From NCBI GenBank assembly GCA_013298265.1, contig JAAFHE010000054.1, positions 1 to 11,639 on the forward strand: a DNA stretch of 11,639 bases, given 5' to 3'. This DNA comes from Lysobacterales bacterium (GTDB lineage: Bacteria; Pseudomonadota; Gammaproteobacteria; Xanthomonadales; Rhodanobacteraceae). Within the stretch, counting starts at the first letter, position 1. Each line of letters starts with the position of its first letter. The translations under genes were made by a program, and so were the position numbers. Shown piece after piece: positions 1-6,422 of this stretch. Below the pieces are notes generated by a model, which had not been told where the DNA came from, did not search any database, and saw nothing but the letters and a program-made list of their open reading frames with translations.

Positions 1-1115
1 CCATCGGGGGTTTCCTGGATCGCCACGCCCAGCGTACGCAGGCCCTGCGCCATGACGGCGATGCGATCGGATTCCTTGACGCGCAGTTCGGCCGCGCCGG
101 TGACACGGGTTGTGCCCGTCGCGGCCGCGGCGGCCACGAACAGGATCGGGAACTCGTCGATCATGTCGGGGACCAGTGCCTCGGGCACGGCGATGCCGCG
201 CAGTGGCGCATGGCGTACGCGCAGGTCGGCAACCGCTTCGCCACCGAGTTCGCGCGGCCGCTCCGCCACGATGTCGGCGCCCATGAGCTTCAGCGCCTCG
301 AGCAATCCCGTGCGCCTCGGATTGATACCGACCTCGCGCAGGAGCAGGTCCGAGCCCGGCACGATGCTCGCGGCGACGAGGAAGAAGGCCGCCGAGGAGA
401 AATCCGCCGGCACGACCACGTTGGTCGCGCGCAGGCGACCTCCACCGCTCACGCTCGCGGTGCCGGCCGAGAACACGACCGGCCAGCCGAACGCGGCGAG
501 CATGCGCTCGGTGTAGTCGCGCGTCGGATGCGGTTCGCGCACCGTGGTCTCGCCTTTCGCGTACAGCCCGGCCAGCAGCAGCGCCGACTTCACCTGGGCG
601 CTGGCGACCGGCAACGCGTAGTCGATACCGGTCAGCGACTGCCCGCCGTGGATCCGCAGCGGCGGCAGTCCGCCCTCCTCGGCCTCGATGCGCGCCCCCA
701 TGCGGCCCAGCGGCTCGATCACGCGGCGCATCGGCCGGCGCGACAGCGACGTGTCGCCGCTCAGCGTCGTGTCGAAGGCCTGTCCGGCGAGGATCCCGGC
801 GAGCAGGCGCATGCCCGTGCCCGCGTTGCCGCAGTCGATCGCGGCGGCCGGTTCGCGCAGCCCGTGCAGGCCGACGCCGTGCACGATGCGTTCGCTGTCG
901 GACGGCTGCTCGATCGTCACGCCCATGGCCGCGAACGCGCGTGCAGTCGCGCGCGTGTCCTCGCCTTCGAGGAATCCGCTGATCGACGATACGCCGTCGG
1001 CCAGCGAAGCGAACATCACCGCGCGGTGCGAGATCGACTTGTCGCCGGGAACGCGCAGCTCCCCGACTAGCGCGCCCGATCGCGAACTGATCCAGGTTTC
1101 GCCGCCATCGCTCAT
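1..1115 (-). CDS. aroA: 3-phosphoshikimate 1-carboxyvinyltransferase (EPSP synthase), 3' end cut by window edge
   Basis: AroA joins PEP to shikimate-3-phosphate, the penultimate step to chorismate, in the cytoplasm. Reading leftward from the ATG at 1115 gives 371 complete codons with no stop before the window edge, against about 430-440 for the family, so the C-terminus is missing. Visible motifs: GDKSISHR near residue 24 (substrate-binding Lys26), GNAGTGMR at 96-103, VPDMIDEFP near 316 with the catalytic Asp at about 320, and RVKESDR at 345-351. The Gly equivalent to E. coli Gly96, whose change to Ala gives glyphosate tolerance, is present. The start is fixed by an ATGA overlap with the hisC stop (1112-1115) and by a GGAGG at 1127-1123, 7 bases upstream inside hisC. 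It is the third gene of pheA-hisC-aroA and should be translationally coupled. In Pseudomonas the equivalent gene is fused to tyrA; here there is no N-terminal TyrA domain. Family identity is very secure. Confidence 0.96.
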   Translation of the reverse strand, partial: MSDGGETWISSRSGALVGELRVPGDKSISHRAVMFASLADGVSSISGFLEGEDTRATARAFAAMGVTIEQPSDSERIVHGVGLHGLREPAAAIDCGNAGTGMRLLAGILAGQAFDTTLSGDTSLSRRPMRRVIEPLGRMGARIEAEEGGLPPLRIHGGQSLTGIDYALPVASAQVKSALLLAGLYAKGETTVREPHPTRDYTERMLAAFGWPVVFSAGTASVSGGGRLRATNVVVPADFSSAAFFLVAASIVPGSDLLLREVGINPRRTGLLEALKLMGADIVAERPRELGGEAVADLRVRHAPLRGIAVPEALVPDMIDEFPILFVAAAAATGTTRVTGAAELRVKESDRIAVMAQGLRTLGVAIQETPD

Positions 1116-2227
1116 GCCAGTGCCTCCAGCAGACGCTCGCTTTCCGCGCGCGTGCCTACGCTGATGCGCAGGCAGTTCGGCAGACCGTATCCGGCCATCG
1201 GCCGCACCACGACGGCGTGGCGGAATAGCTGTGCCTCGATCTCGCTGGCCGGACGGCCAAAATCCACGAGTACAAAATTGGTCTGCGATGGAAACACGCG
1301 CAGGCCACGCTCGCGCAGGCGTGCGGCCAGCCATTCGCGCTCGCTCGCGGTGTGCTCGCGGATCCGCGCGGCGTGGTCCGTGTCGGCCAGCGCCGCCTCG
1401 GCAGCGACGAGACCCAGACCATTCACGTTGAACGATTCGCGCAGGCGTTCGAGCACGCAGATCGCTTCGACCGAGCCGATTGCGTAGCCGACGCGCAGCC
1501 CGGCCAGCGCGTACGACTTGGAGAACGTGCGCGTGACGATCAGGTTGCGGCGCGCCTGCGGGCCGCGCAGCAGGCGAACGGCAGATTGCATGCCGGGCGC
1601 CGTCACGTACTCGGCATAGGCTTCGTCGACGATGACAACGACGTGCTCGGGCAGTGCCGCAAGGAACGCATCGAGCGCCGCGTCGTCGAACCAGGTGCCC
1701 GTGGGATTGTTCGGGTTGGCCACAAAAACGAGCCGCGTATCGTCACGCACGGCCGCAGCCATCGCGGCGAGGTTGTGTCCGAGCGGTGCGGTCGCGTGGT
1801 CGGCCGGCAGCGCCGGCACGCAGACCGGCTGCGCGCCCGCCGCGGCCGTGCCGATCGCGAACACGGCAAATCCATACTGCGAATACACAACCGAGGTCTG
1901 CGCATCGGCAAAGCACTGCGCGATCAGCATCAGCAGTTCGTGCGAGCCGTTGCCGAGCGCGATCTGCGCCGGCTCGACGCCGAGGTGTGCGGCGAGTGCG
2001 CGCTTGAGCGAGCCGCCCTTGGGATCCGGATAGCGGTAGATATCGGGCAGCGCTGCGGTGATGGCTGCGGCGACCGCGGGACTGGCGCCGAGCGAGGTTT
2101 CGTTGGAACCCAGTTCAATCAGCCGCTCGCCGTAGTCCCGACGCAATGCCGGCAGGTCATGGCCGGGATCATAGGCGCGCAGCGCGCGCGTCGCCGCATT
2201 CGCGAGACCCATGATGTCATCGCTCAC
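1112..2227 (-). CDS. hisC: histidinol-phosphate / aromatic aminotransferase (HisC2 type)
   Basis: This is a PLP-dependent fold-type I aminotransferase of 371 residues, normal for HisC. Visible features: SNET at 41-44, NPNNPTGTW at 171-179, DEAYAEY at 201-207 (PLP-contacting Asp201 and Tyr204), the Schiff-base lysine Lys237 in RTFSKSYALAGLRVGY, and a carboxylate-binding Arg near 354 in LRISVG. HisC enzymes use histidinol phosphate, and many also transaminate phenylpyruvate or prephenate. Placement between pheA and aroA favours the HisC2-type aromatic role (phenylpyruvate to Phe), but sequence alone does not exclude the histidine pathway. I chose the GTG at 2227. It overlaps the pheA stop as GTGA and has GGTGG 7 bases upstream (2239-2235). 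The frame stays open further upstream to an ATG at 2356, but that stretch lies inside pheA and is Arg/Gly-rich with no family match. An ATG at 2212 is a possible alternative start. The 3' end overlaps aroA by 4 bases. Confidence 0.93.
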   Translation of the reverse strand: MSDDIMGLANAATRALRAYDPGHDLPALRRDYGERLIELGSNETSLGASPAVAAAITAALPDIYRYPDPKGGSLKRALAAHLGVEPAQIALGNGSHELLMLIAQCFADAQTSVVYSQYGFAVFAIGTAAAGAQPVCVPALPADHATAPLGHNLAAMAAAVRDDTRLVFVANPNNPTGTWFDDAALDAFLAALPEHVVVIVDEAYAEYVTAPGMQSAVRLLRGPQARRNLIVTRTFSKSYALAGLRVGYAIGSVEAICVLERLRESFNVNGLGLVAAEAALADTDHAARIREHTASEREWLAARLRERGLRVFPSQTNFVLVDFGRPASEIEAQLFRHAVVVRPMAGYGLPNCLRISVGTRAESERLLEALA

Positions 2228-3327
2228 AGCAGCGCCACCGGATAGGAACCCAGGACCTTGAGCTCGGCCGCGCGGGCGCTGGCCAGGGCAATCGCGCCAC
2301 TCATACGCGCGTCTTCGACGTGGCCTTCCACTTCGACGAAGAACACATATTCCCATTTGCCGGTGCGCGCCGGCCGCGACTCGATCTTGGTCATCGACAG
2401 TCCCTGGTCGGCGAACGGCGTCAGCAGCTCATACAGCGCGCCGGGCTTGTCCTTGACCGACATCAGCAGCGAGGTCTTGTCGTGGCCCGACGGCGGGAAC
2501 AGCTCGCGGCCGATCACGAAGAAGCGCGTGGTGTTGTCGGGCCGGTCCTCGATCTGCCGCGCGAGCACCTTGAGTCCGTAGATGTGGGCTGCGGTCTCGC
2601 CGGCGATCGCTGCGGCGTCGTCGGCATTGCGCGCGCGCCGGGCGGCCTCGGCATTGCTCGACACCGGAATGCGCTCGGCCTTCGGCAGGTTCGCGCGCAG
2701 CCAGGCCTTGCACTGACCTAGCGACTGCGGATGTGAATAGACACGCTCGATCTCGTCCAGGCGCGTCGTGCGGGATAGCAGATGCTGGTGGACGCGCAGT
2801 TCGATCTCTCCACAGATCTTCAGTGACGAGGTCACGAACAGGTCGAGCGAGGAATTCACCGTGCCTTCGCTGGAATTCTCGATCGGCACCACGCCGAAAT
2901 CGGCGTTGCCCGCGGCGACTTCCTGGAACACCTCGTCGATGGTCGCCAGCGGCAATCCCTTGATCGAATGGCCGAAATGCTTGAGCGCGGCCTGCTGGCT
3001 GAAGGTGCCCTCGGGACCGAGGAAGCCGATCTTCAGCGGCTCCTGCTGGGCAAGGCAGGCCGACATGATCTCGCGGAACAGCCGCACCATCTCCTCGTTG
3101 GTCAGCGGGCCGTCGTTGCGGTCGACGACCATGCGCAGCACCTGCGCCTCGCGCTCGGGACGGTAATAGTCGACGGCGGCCTTGAGCTCGCCCTTGGCCT
3201 TGCCGACGAGCTGCGCCCAGCGCGCGCGCTCGCCGATGAGCTGCTGGATCTCGCGGTCTATGGCGTCGATGCGTTCGCGCGTCTGCGCGAGGTTCAGCGG
3301 AGGCGATTCAGGGTCACTGGCGTTCAT
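2224..3327 (-). CDS. pheA: bifunctional chorismate mutase / prephenate dehydratase (P-protein)
   Basis: This 367-residue protein commits chorismate to phenylalanine: chorismate to prephenate, then to phenylpyruvate. Domains in order: an AroQ-type all-helical chorismate mutase (about 11-95, with YRPEREAQ at 55-62); prephenate dehydratase (about 98-275, starting KIGFLGPEGTFS, with PIENSSEGTV at 148-157 and catalytic NTTRF at 265-269); and a C-terminal ACT domain (about 285-365) with KPGALYELL (294-302) and ESRP (316-319), motifs associated with Phe binding. All three are complete, so allosteric inhibition by phenylalanine is expected. No Trp-, Phe- or Tyr-rich leader or attenuator is evident in the 100 bases upstream. 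A TATAAG at 3359-3354 could be a -10 box. The Shine-Dalgarno is weak (GAG about 7 bases before the ATG). It is the first gene of the pheA-hisC-aroA operon, with its TGA inside the hisC start overlap. Confidence 0.97.
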   Translation of the reverse strand: MNASDPESPPLNLAQTRERIDAIDREIQQLIGERARWAQLVGKAKGELKAAVDYYRPEREAQVLRMVVDRNDGPLTNEEMVRLFREIMSACLAQQEPLKIGFLGPEGTFSQQAALKHFGHSIKGLPLATIDEVFQEVAAGNADFGVVPIENSSEGTVNSSLDLFVTSSLKICGEIELRVHQHLLSRTTRLDEIERVYSHPQSLGQCKAWLRANLPKAERIPVSSNAEAARRARNADDAAAIAGETAAHIYGLKVLARQIEDRPDNTTRFFVIGRELFPPSGHDKTSLLMSVKDKPGALYELLTPFADQGLSMTKIESRPARTGKWEYVFFVEVEGHVEDARMSGAIALASARAAELKVLGSYPVALL

Positions 3328-3353
3328 TGCGGTCTCGTAAGTCGACAGCGCCG

Positions 3354-3359
3354 CTTATA
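3354..3359 (-). promoter_or_regulatory. possible -10 element for pheA-hisC-aroA
   Basis: The minus strand reads TATAAG here, 26 bases before the pheA ATG, in an otherwise GC-rich gap. This is one mismatch from TATAAT. No convincing -35 hexamer sits 16-18 bases upstream, so this is only a candidate. Read-through from the D2HGDH gene is the alternative source of pheA transcription. Confidence 0.3.
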
Positions 3360-3404
3360 CGCGACAATGCGGCGCGGGCTCATATGTGGATCTGCGATAT
3401 GGCG

Positions 3405-3422
3405 CGTTGCCGGCCGGCAACG
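3405..3422. repeat. perfect 18-base palindrome between the D2HGDH gene and pheA
   Basis: The sequence cgttgccggccggcaacg is its own reverse complement. It starts 5 bases past the D2HGDH stop codon and lies 78 bases before the pheA ATG. As RNA it could form a GC-rich stem of about 7 bp on a 4-base loop, but no U-run follows on the minus strand, so it is not a standard intrinsic terminator. A dimeric-protein operator or an RNA 3'-end stabiliser are alternatives. Confidence 0.6.
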
Positions 3423-3427
3423 GCCGC

Positions 3428-4810
3428 TCAGAATAATTTGCCGGGATTCATGATGCCATTCGGATCCAGCACCGCGCGGATGCCGCGCATCAGCGCGATG
3501 TCCGCGGCACTTCGCGCGCTGGCGAGATAGGGTTTCTTGACCAGGCCGATGCCGTGTTCGGCCGAGATACTGCCGCCGTGACGGGCGAGCACGTCGCACA
3601 TCAGCTCGGTCACGCGCTCGCATTCGGCGATGAACACCGCGTAGTCGACCTCGGCCGGCTTGACGATGTTGATATGGAGGTTGCCGTCGCCGATATGGCC
3701 GAACCAGACCACATCGAAGTGCGGGTATTCACGCATCAGCAGATCCTGCATGTCGTGCAGGAAAGCCGGCACCACGGCGATCCGCACCGAGATGTCGTTT
3801 TTATACGGCTTGTGCGGTGCGAGGCTTTCGGTAATGTCTTCGCGCAGGCGCCAGAGGCTTCGGGCCTGCGCCTCGCTCTGGCTGATCACGCCATCGCTGA
3901 CCCAGCCGTTTTCGAGGCAATGCTCGAATACGGCCAGCGCCTCGGCCTGCTGCGCCTCTCCCGCAGCATCGAACTCCGTCACGACATAGTACGGCGACGA
4001 TTCGGCAAACGGTTTCTGTGCCCCGTGCGCCGCGACATGGTGCAGCGCGCGATCGGTGAAGAACTCGAAGGCGCTAAGCGACAGACGCGCGCGGCAGGCG
4101 CCGAATACCTGCATCAGCGCGTCCATATGCGGGATCGCGAACAGCATGACCTGCGACGGCGGCGGCGCATCGGTCAGGGCCAGCGTCGCCTCGACCACGA
4201 TGCCGAGCGTGCCTTCGGATCCAATGAACAGATGTCGCAGGTCGTAGCCGGTGGCGTTCTTGATCAGGCCGCGATTGAGATCGAGCAGCTCGCCTGCGCC
4301 GGTGATCACCTTGATGCCGGCAATCCAGTTGCGCGTATTGCCGTAGCGGATCACGCGGATGCCGCCGGCGTTGGTCGCGATGTTGCCGCCGATCTGGCAC
4401 GAACCCCGCGCACCGAAGTCGACCGGATAGACAAGGCCGTGCTCGCGCGCCGCGTTCTGGATCGCCTCGAGTGCGATGCCCGGCTGCACGGTCAGCGTGC
4501 GGTCGATCGCATCGAAGGTGAGCACGCGGTTCAGGCGATCGAGGCTGACCACAAGTTCGCCGCTGGCGGCCACCGCGCCGCCCGACAGGCCTGTGCGTCC
4601 GCCCGAAGGAACTATCGCTACGCCAAACTCGTTGGCCCAGCGCACGATGGTCTGCACTTCCTCCACACTCGCCGGCAGCGCGATCGCGAGCGGCGCCGGG
4701 GTCCAGCGGCGAGTCCAGTCGCGGCCGTAGTGCTCGAGATCCGCTGGCTCGGTCAGCAGCTTGAGTTCGGGCAGGCGATGGCGCAGCGCGTCAAGGGACA
4801 AGGGGTTCAT
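3428..4810 (-). CDS. FAD-linked oxidase, probable D-2-hydroxyglutarate dehydrogenase
   Basis: This 460-residue flavoprotein belongs to the VAO/GlcD superfamily. An N-terminal FAD-binding type 4 domain (about 38-215) carries PSGGRTGLSGG (68-78), VQPGIALE (108-115) and GGNIATNAGGIRVIRYGNTR (141-160). The C-terminal FAD-oxidase domain carries GHIGDGNLHIN (371-381) and SAEHGIG (416-422), whose His372, His379 and Glu418 match the metal/substrate site of the D2HGDH and D-lactate dehydrogenase families. D-2-HG dehydrogenase is favoured because it sits head to head with serA, whose product can make D-2-hydroxyglutarate; the same adjacency is known in Pseudomonas. D-lactate dehydrogenase or glycolate oxidase subunit GlcD are the alternatives. 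The electron acceptor is probably a quinone or electron-transfer flavoprotein (inference). The ATG at 4810 has GGAG 5 bases upstream (4819-4816). The frame stays open to an ATG at 4927, but those extra 39 residues look non-homologous and fill the divergent promoter region. Confidence 0.85.
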   Translation of the reverse strand: MNPLSLDALRHRLPELKLLTEPADLEHYGRDWTRRWTPAPLAIALPASVEEVQTIVRWANEFGVAIVPSGGRTGLSGGAVAASGELVVSLDRLNRVLTFDAIDRTLTVQPGIALEAIQNAAREHGLVYPVDFGARGSCQIGGNIATNAGGIRVIRYGNTRNWIAGIKVITGAGELLDLNRGLIKNATGYDLRHLFIGSEGTLGIVVEATLALTDAPPPSQVMLFAIPHMDALMQVFGACRARLSLSAFEFFTDRALHHVAAHGAQKPFAESSPYYVVTEFDAAGEAQQAEALAVFEHCLENGWVSDGVISQSEAQARSLWRLREDITESLAPHKPYKNDISVRIAVVPAFLHDMQDLLMREYPHFDVVWFGHIGDGNLHINIVKPAEVDYAVFIAECERVTELMCDVLARHGGSISAEHGIGLVKKPYLASARSAADIALMRGIRAVLDPNGIMNPGKLF

Positions 4811-4965
4811 GCAGGCTCCACTCGCAGGACCTGCCGAGCCTGCCAGCGATGTCAGTAGCCGTCCAGTGTTGCATTGCGGCAGACTGGCCGTACCGGGCAT
4901 AGTTGCCGTCCGGTCGCCGCGCCGCACGCGGCGGACGCTATCTCACATCCTGACGCGGTCAACCA
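4811..4965. promoter_or_regulatory. divergent promoter region, D2HGDH gene / serA
   Basis: These 155 bases separate two start codons facing away from each other, so they must hold both promoters. For serA a weak pair is visible on the plus strand: TTGCGG at 4874-4879 and CATAGT at 4898-4903, 18 bases apart. For the D2HGDH gene no convincing pair is seen. The region contains a GC-rich inverted repeat (4915-4933) and a short TGAC-gcg-GTCA dyad (4951-4961) just before the serA ATG, either of which could be a regulator site. serA itself has no clear Shine-Dalgarno. Confidence 0.6.
4915..4933 (+). repeat. GC-rich hairpin in the serA leader
   Basis: CGCCGCG and CGCGGCG are perfect complementary 7-base arms around a 5-base loop (ccgca), about 32 bases before the serA ATG. 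If transcription starts near 4910, as the candidate -10 box suggests, the hairpin would sit near the 5' end of the mRNA. In GC-rich DNA such stems also arise by chance, so a function is not established. Confidence 0.4.
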
Positions 4966-6201
4966 ATGAAGAAGACGTCTTACCCCAAACAAGACATCCG
5001 CGTGTTGTTGCTCGAAGGCGTCAGCCGCAGCGCGATCGAGGCATTCCAGAGTGCCGGCTATTCGCAGATCGAATTCCACGAGAAGTCACTGCCCGACGCC
5101 GAACTCAAGCAGCGCATTGCCGAAGCCCATCTGCTCGGCATCCGCTCGCGCACGCAGCTGACGGCGGACGTACTCGACCAGGCCAAACGTCTGATCGCTA
5201 TCGGCTGCTTCTGCATCGGCACGAACCAGGTCGATCTCGGCGCCGCCAAGGCCGCCGGCATTCCGGTGTTCAACGCGCCGTATTCCAATACGCGCAGCGT
5301 TGCCGAACTCGTCATCGCCGAAGCCATCCTGCTGATGCGCCGCATTCCGCAGAAGAACGCAGAATGCCATCGCGGCGGCTGGTCGAAGTCCGCCGCCGGC
5401 AGCTTCGAGGTACGCGACAAGGTGCTCGGCATCGTCGGCTACGGCCACATCGGCACCCAGGTCGGCCTGCTCGCCGAAGGGCTCGGCATGCGCGTGATCT
5501 ATCACGACATCGAAACCAAGCTCGCGCTCGGCAATGCGCGCCCGGCGCTGAGCCTCAACGATCTGCTCGGCCGCGCCGATATCGTCACGCTGCACGTGCC
5601 GGAAACGCCGGCCACCCAGAACCTGATGGGCGCCGAACAGATCTCGCGCATGCGTCCTGGCAGCGCACTGATCAATGCCTCTCGCGGCACCGTGGTTGAC
5701 ATCGACGCGCTGGCCGCCGCGCTGCGCAACGAGCACCTGTCGGGCGCTGCGATCGACGTGTTCCCGATCGAACCCAAGGGCAACGCTGACGCGTTCGTCT
5801 CGCCGCTGATCGGTATGCACAACGTGATCCTCACCCCGCATGTCGGCGGCAGCACCCTCGAAGCTCAGGACAATATCGGCCTGGAAGTGGCAGCGAAGCT
5901 CGTGCGCTACAGCGACAACGGTTCGACCCTTTCAGCGGTCAACTTCCCCGAGGCGTCCCTGCCCGAACACCCGCACAGCCGGCGCCTGCTGCATATCCAC
6001 AAGAATGTGCCGGGCATGCTGTCGCGCATCAACGACCTGTTCTCGCGCGAGAACGTCAACATCGACGGCCAGTACCTGCAGACCGACGCGCAGGTAGGCT
6101 ACGTCGTCATCGACGTGTCCATGCCCGAGGAACGCGCGGCCGAACTCAAGGACGCCCTGGCGGCGATCCCTGGGACACTGCGTGCTCGCGTGCTGTATTG
6201 A
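4966..6201 (+). CDS. serA: D-3-phosphoglycerate dehydrogenase, ACT-domain type
   Basis: SerA oxidises 3-phosphoglycerate to 3-phosphohydroxypyruvate with NAD+, the first step of serine synthesis, in the cytoplasm. The 411 residues align almost end to end with the E. coli type, with a one-residue offset in the C-terminal part. Visible: substrate-domain landmarks IGCFCIGTNQVD (79-90) and FNAPYSNTRSVAEL (102-115); the Rossmann NAD site GIVGYGHIGTQ (155-165); the catalytic set Arg240 (NASRGTVVD), Glu269 (FPIEP) and His292 (LTPHVGGST); and a C-terminal ACT domain (about 340-411). Residues His345, Asn347 and Asn365 match the serine-binding positions of the E. coli enzyme, so feedback inhibition by serine is likely retained. 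The family also reduces 2-oxoglutarate to D-2-hydroxyglutarate, which fits the divergent D2HGDH gene. Homology supports the ATG at 4966, although no clear Shine-Dalgarno precedes it. Confidence 0.97.
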   Translation: MKKTSYPKQDIRVLLLEGVSRSAIEAFQSAGYSQIEFHEKSLPDAELKQRIAEAHLLGIRSRTQLTADVLDQAKRLIAIGCFCIGTNQVDLGAAKAAGIPVFNAPYSNTRSVAELVIAEAILLMRRIPQKNAECHRGGWSKSAAGSFEVRDKVLGIVGYGHIGTQVGLLAEGLGMRVIYHDIETKLALGNARPALSLNDLLGRADIVTLHVPETPATQNLMGAEQISRMRPGSALINASRGTVVDIDALAAALRNEHLSGAAIDVFPIEPKGNADAFVSPLIGMHNVILTPHVGGSTLEAQDNIGLEVAAKLVRYSDNGSTLSAVNFPEASLPEHPHSRRLLHIHKNVPGMLSRINDLFSRENVNIDGQYLQTDAQVGYVVIDVSMPEERAAELKDALAAIPGTLRARVLY

Positions 6202-6208
6202 TTGGGAA

Positions 6209-6282
6209 GTGAGGGGAGAGAAGTGAGTAAAGAGTAATGGCGGCAGTACCGCCGTACTCGTTTCTCACTACGCTTCCCTCTT
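6209..6282. repeat. long imperfect palindrome (REP/MITE-like hairpin) after serA
   Basis: Purine-rich (6209-6243) and pyrimidine-rich (6249-6282) arms of about 34-35 bases pair with few mismatches around a 5-base loop (cagta). The core is TGGCGG-cagta-CCGCC, and both arms contain GTGAG/CTCAC blocks. It begins 8 bases after the serA stop codon. The GA-rich/CT-rich composition differs from the flanking coding DNA. It has no U-run, so it is better viewed as a dispersed palindromic repeat that may stabilise or end the serA mRNA than as a classical terminator. It contains no transposase and shows no clear target-site duplication. Confidence 0.7.
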
Positions 6283-6287
6283 CACTG
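6256..6287 (+). repeat. direct repeat copy A (right arm of the palindrome)
   Basis: ACTCGTTTCTCACT (6256-6269) and CTCTTCACTG (6278-6287) recur exactly, in the same order, in copy B at 6389-6413. Copy A has a few additional bases between the two blocks. The match supports a mobile or duplicated repeat family rather than chance. Confidence 0.65.
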
Positions 6288-6300
6288 CAGTCACGGCGGG

Positions 6301-6401
6301 GTGAGAAAACAGTGGTAGTGGTCCGGCGCCGCCGGTAAGCTTCGCGGTTGGCCTGGCGTGGCCCTCCCCTCGACGGTTGTGGCCTGTCACTCGTTTCTCA
6401 C
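6301..6401. repeat. second inverted-repeat pair in the serA/ABC-F gap
   Basis: GTGAGAAAACAGTG (6301-6314) is nearly the reverse complement of CACTCGTTTCTCAC (6388-6401), with 12 of 14 positions pairing across a 73-base interior. The right arm belongs to copy B. It may be a second, more decayed element of the same family as the palindrome at 6209-6282. The interior holds a small GC dyad, ccggcg-c-cgccgg at 6323-6335. Confidence 0.45.
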
Positions 6402-6413
6402 TCCTCTTCACTG
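6389..6413 (+). repeat. direct repeat copy B abutting the ABC-F start codon
   Basis: The 14-base block (6389-6402) and the 10-base block (6404-6413) are exact copies of sequence in the palindrome at 6256-6287. Copy B ends 9 bases before the ATG at 6423. Only tttattctc lies between, so the place where a Shine-Dalgarno would sit is occupied by repeat sequence. Confidence 0.65.
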
Positions 6414-6422
6414 TTTATTCTC

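Noticed and set aside
210..2245. Long plus-strand frames opposite aroA and hisC (210-1070 and 1352-2245)
   Set aside because: They are antisense shadows of aroA and hisC, with low-complexity Arg/Ala/His composition and no conserved domain.
2228..2356. 43-residue N-terminal extension of HisC from an ATG at 2356
   Set aside because: It lies fully inside the pheA coding sequence, is Arg/Gly-rich and unlike HisC. The GTG at 2227 with GGTGG and the GTGA overlap is a better start.
3554..4858. 434-codon plus-strand open frame opposite the D2HGDH gene
   Set aside because: It is antisense to a gene with clear FAD-oxidase motifs, is rich in Arg, Ala, His and Asp, has no recognisable domain, and is the kind of long shadow frame expected in high-GC DNA.
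4811..4927. 39-residue N-terminal extension of the D2HGDH protein from an ATG at 4927
   Set aside because: The family N-terminus matches from the ATG at 4810, which has a GGAG 5 bases upstream. The extension would occupy almost the whole divergent promoter region.
6209..6282. Palindrome after serA as a classical intrinsic terminator
   Set aside because: The stem is far too long, has internal mismatches, and no U-run follows on either strand. The partial second copy nearby favours a repeat element.
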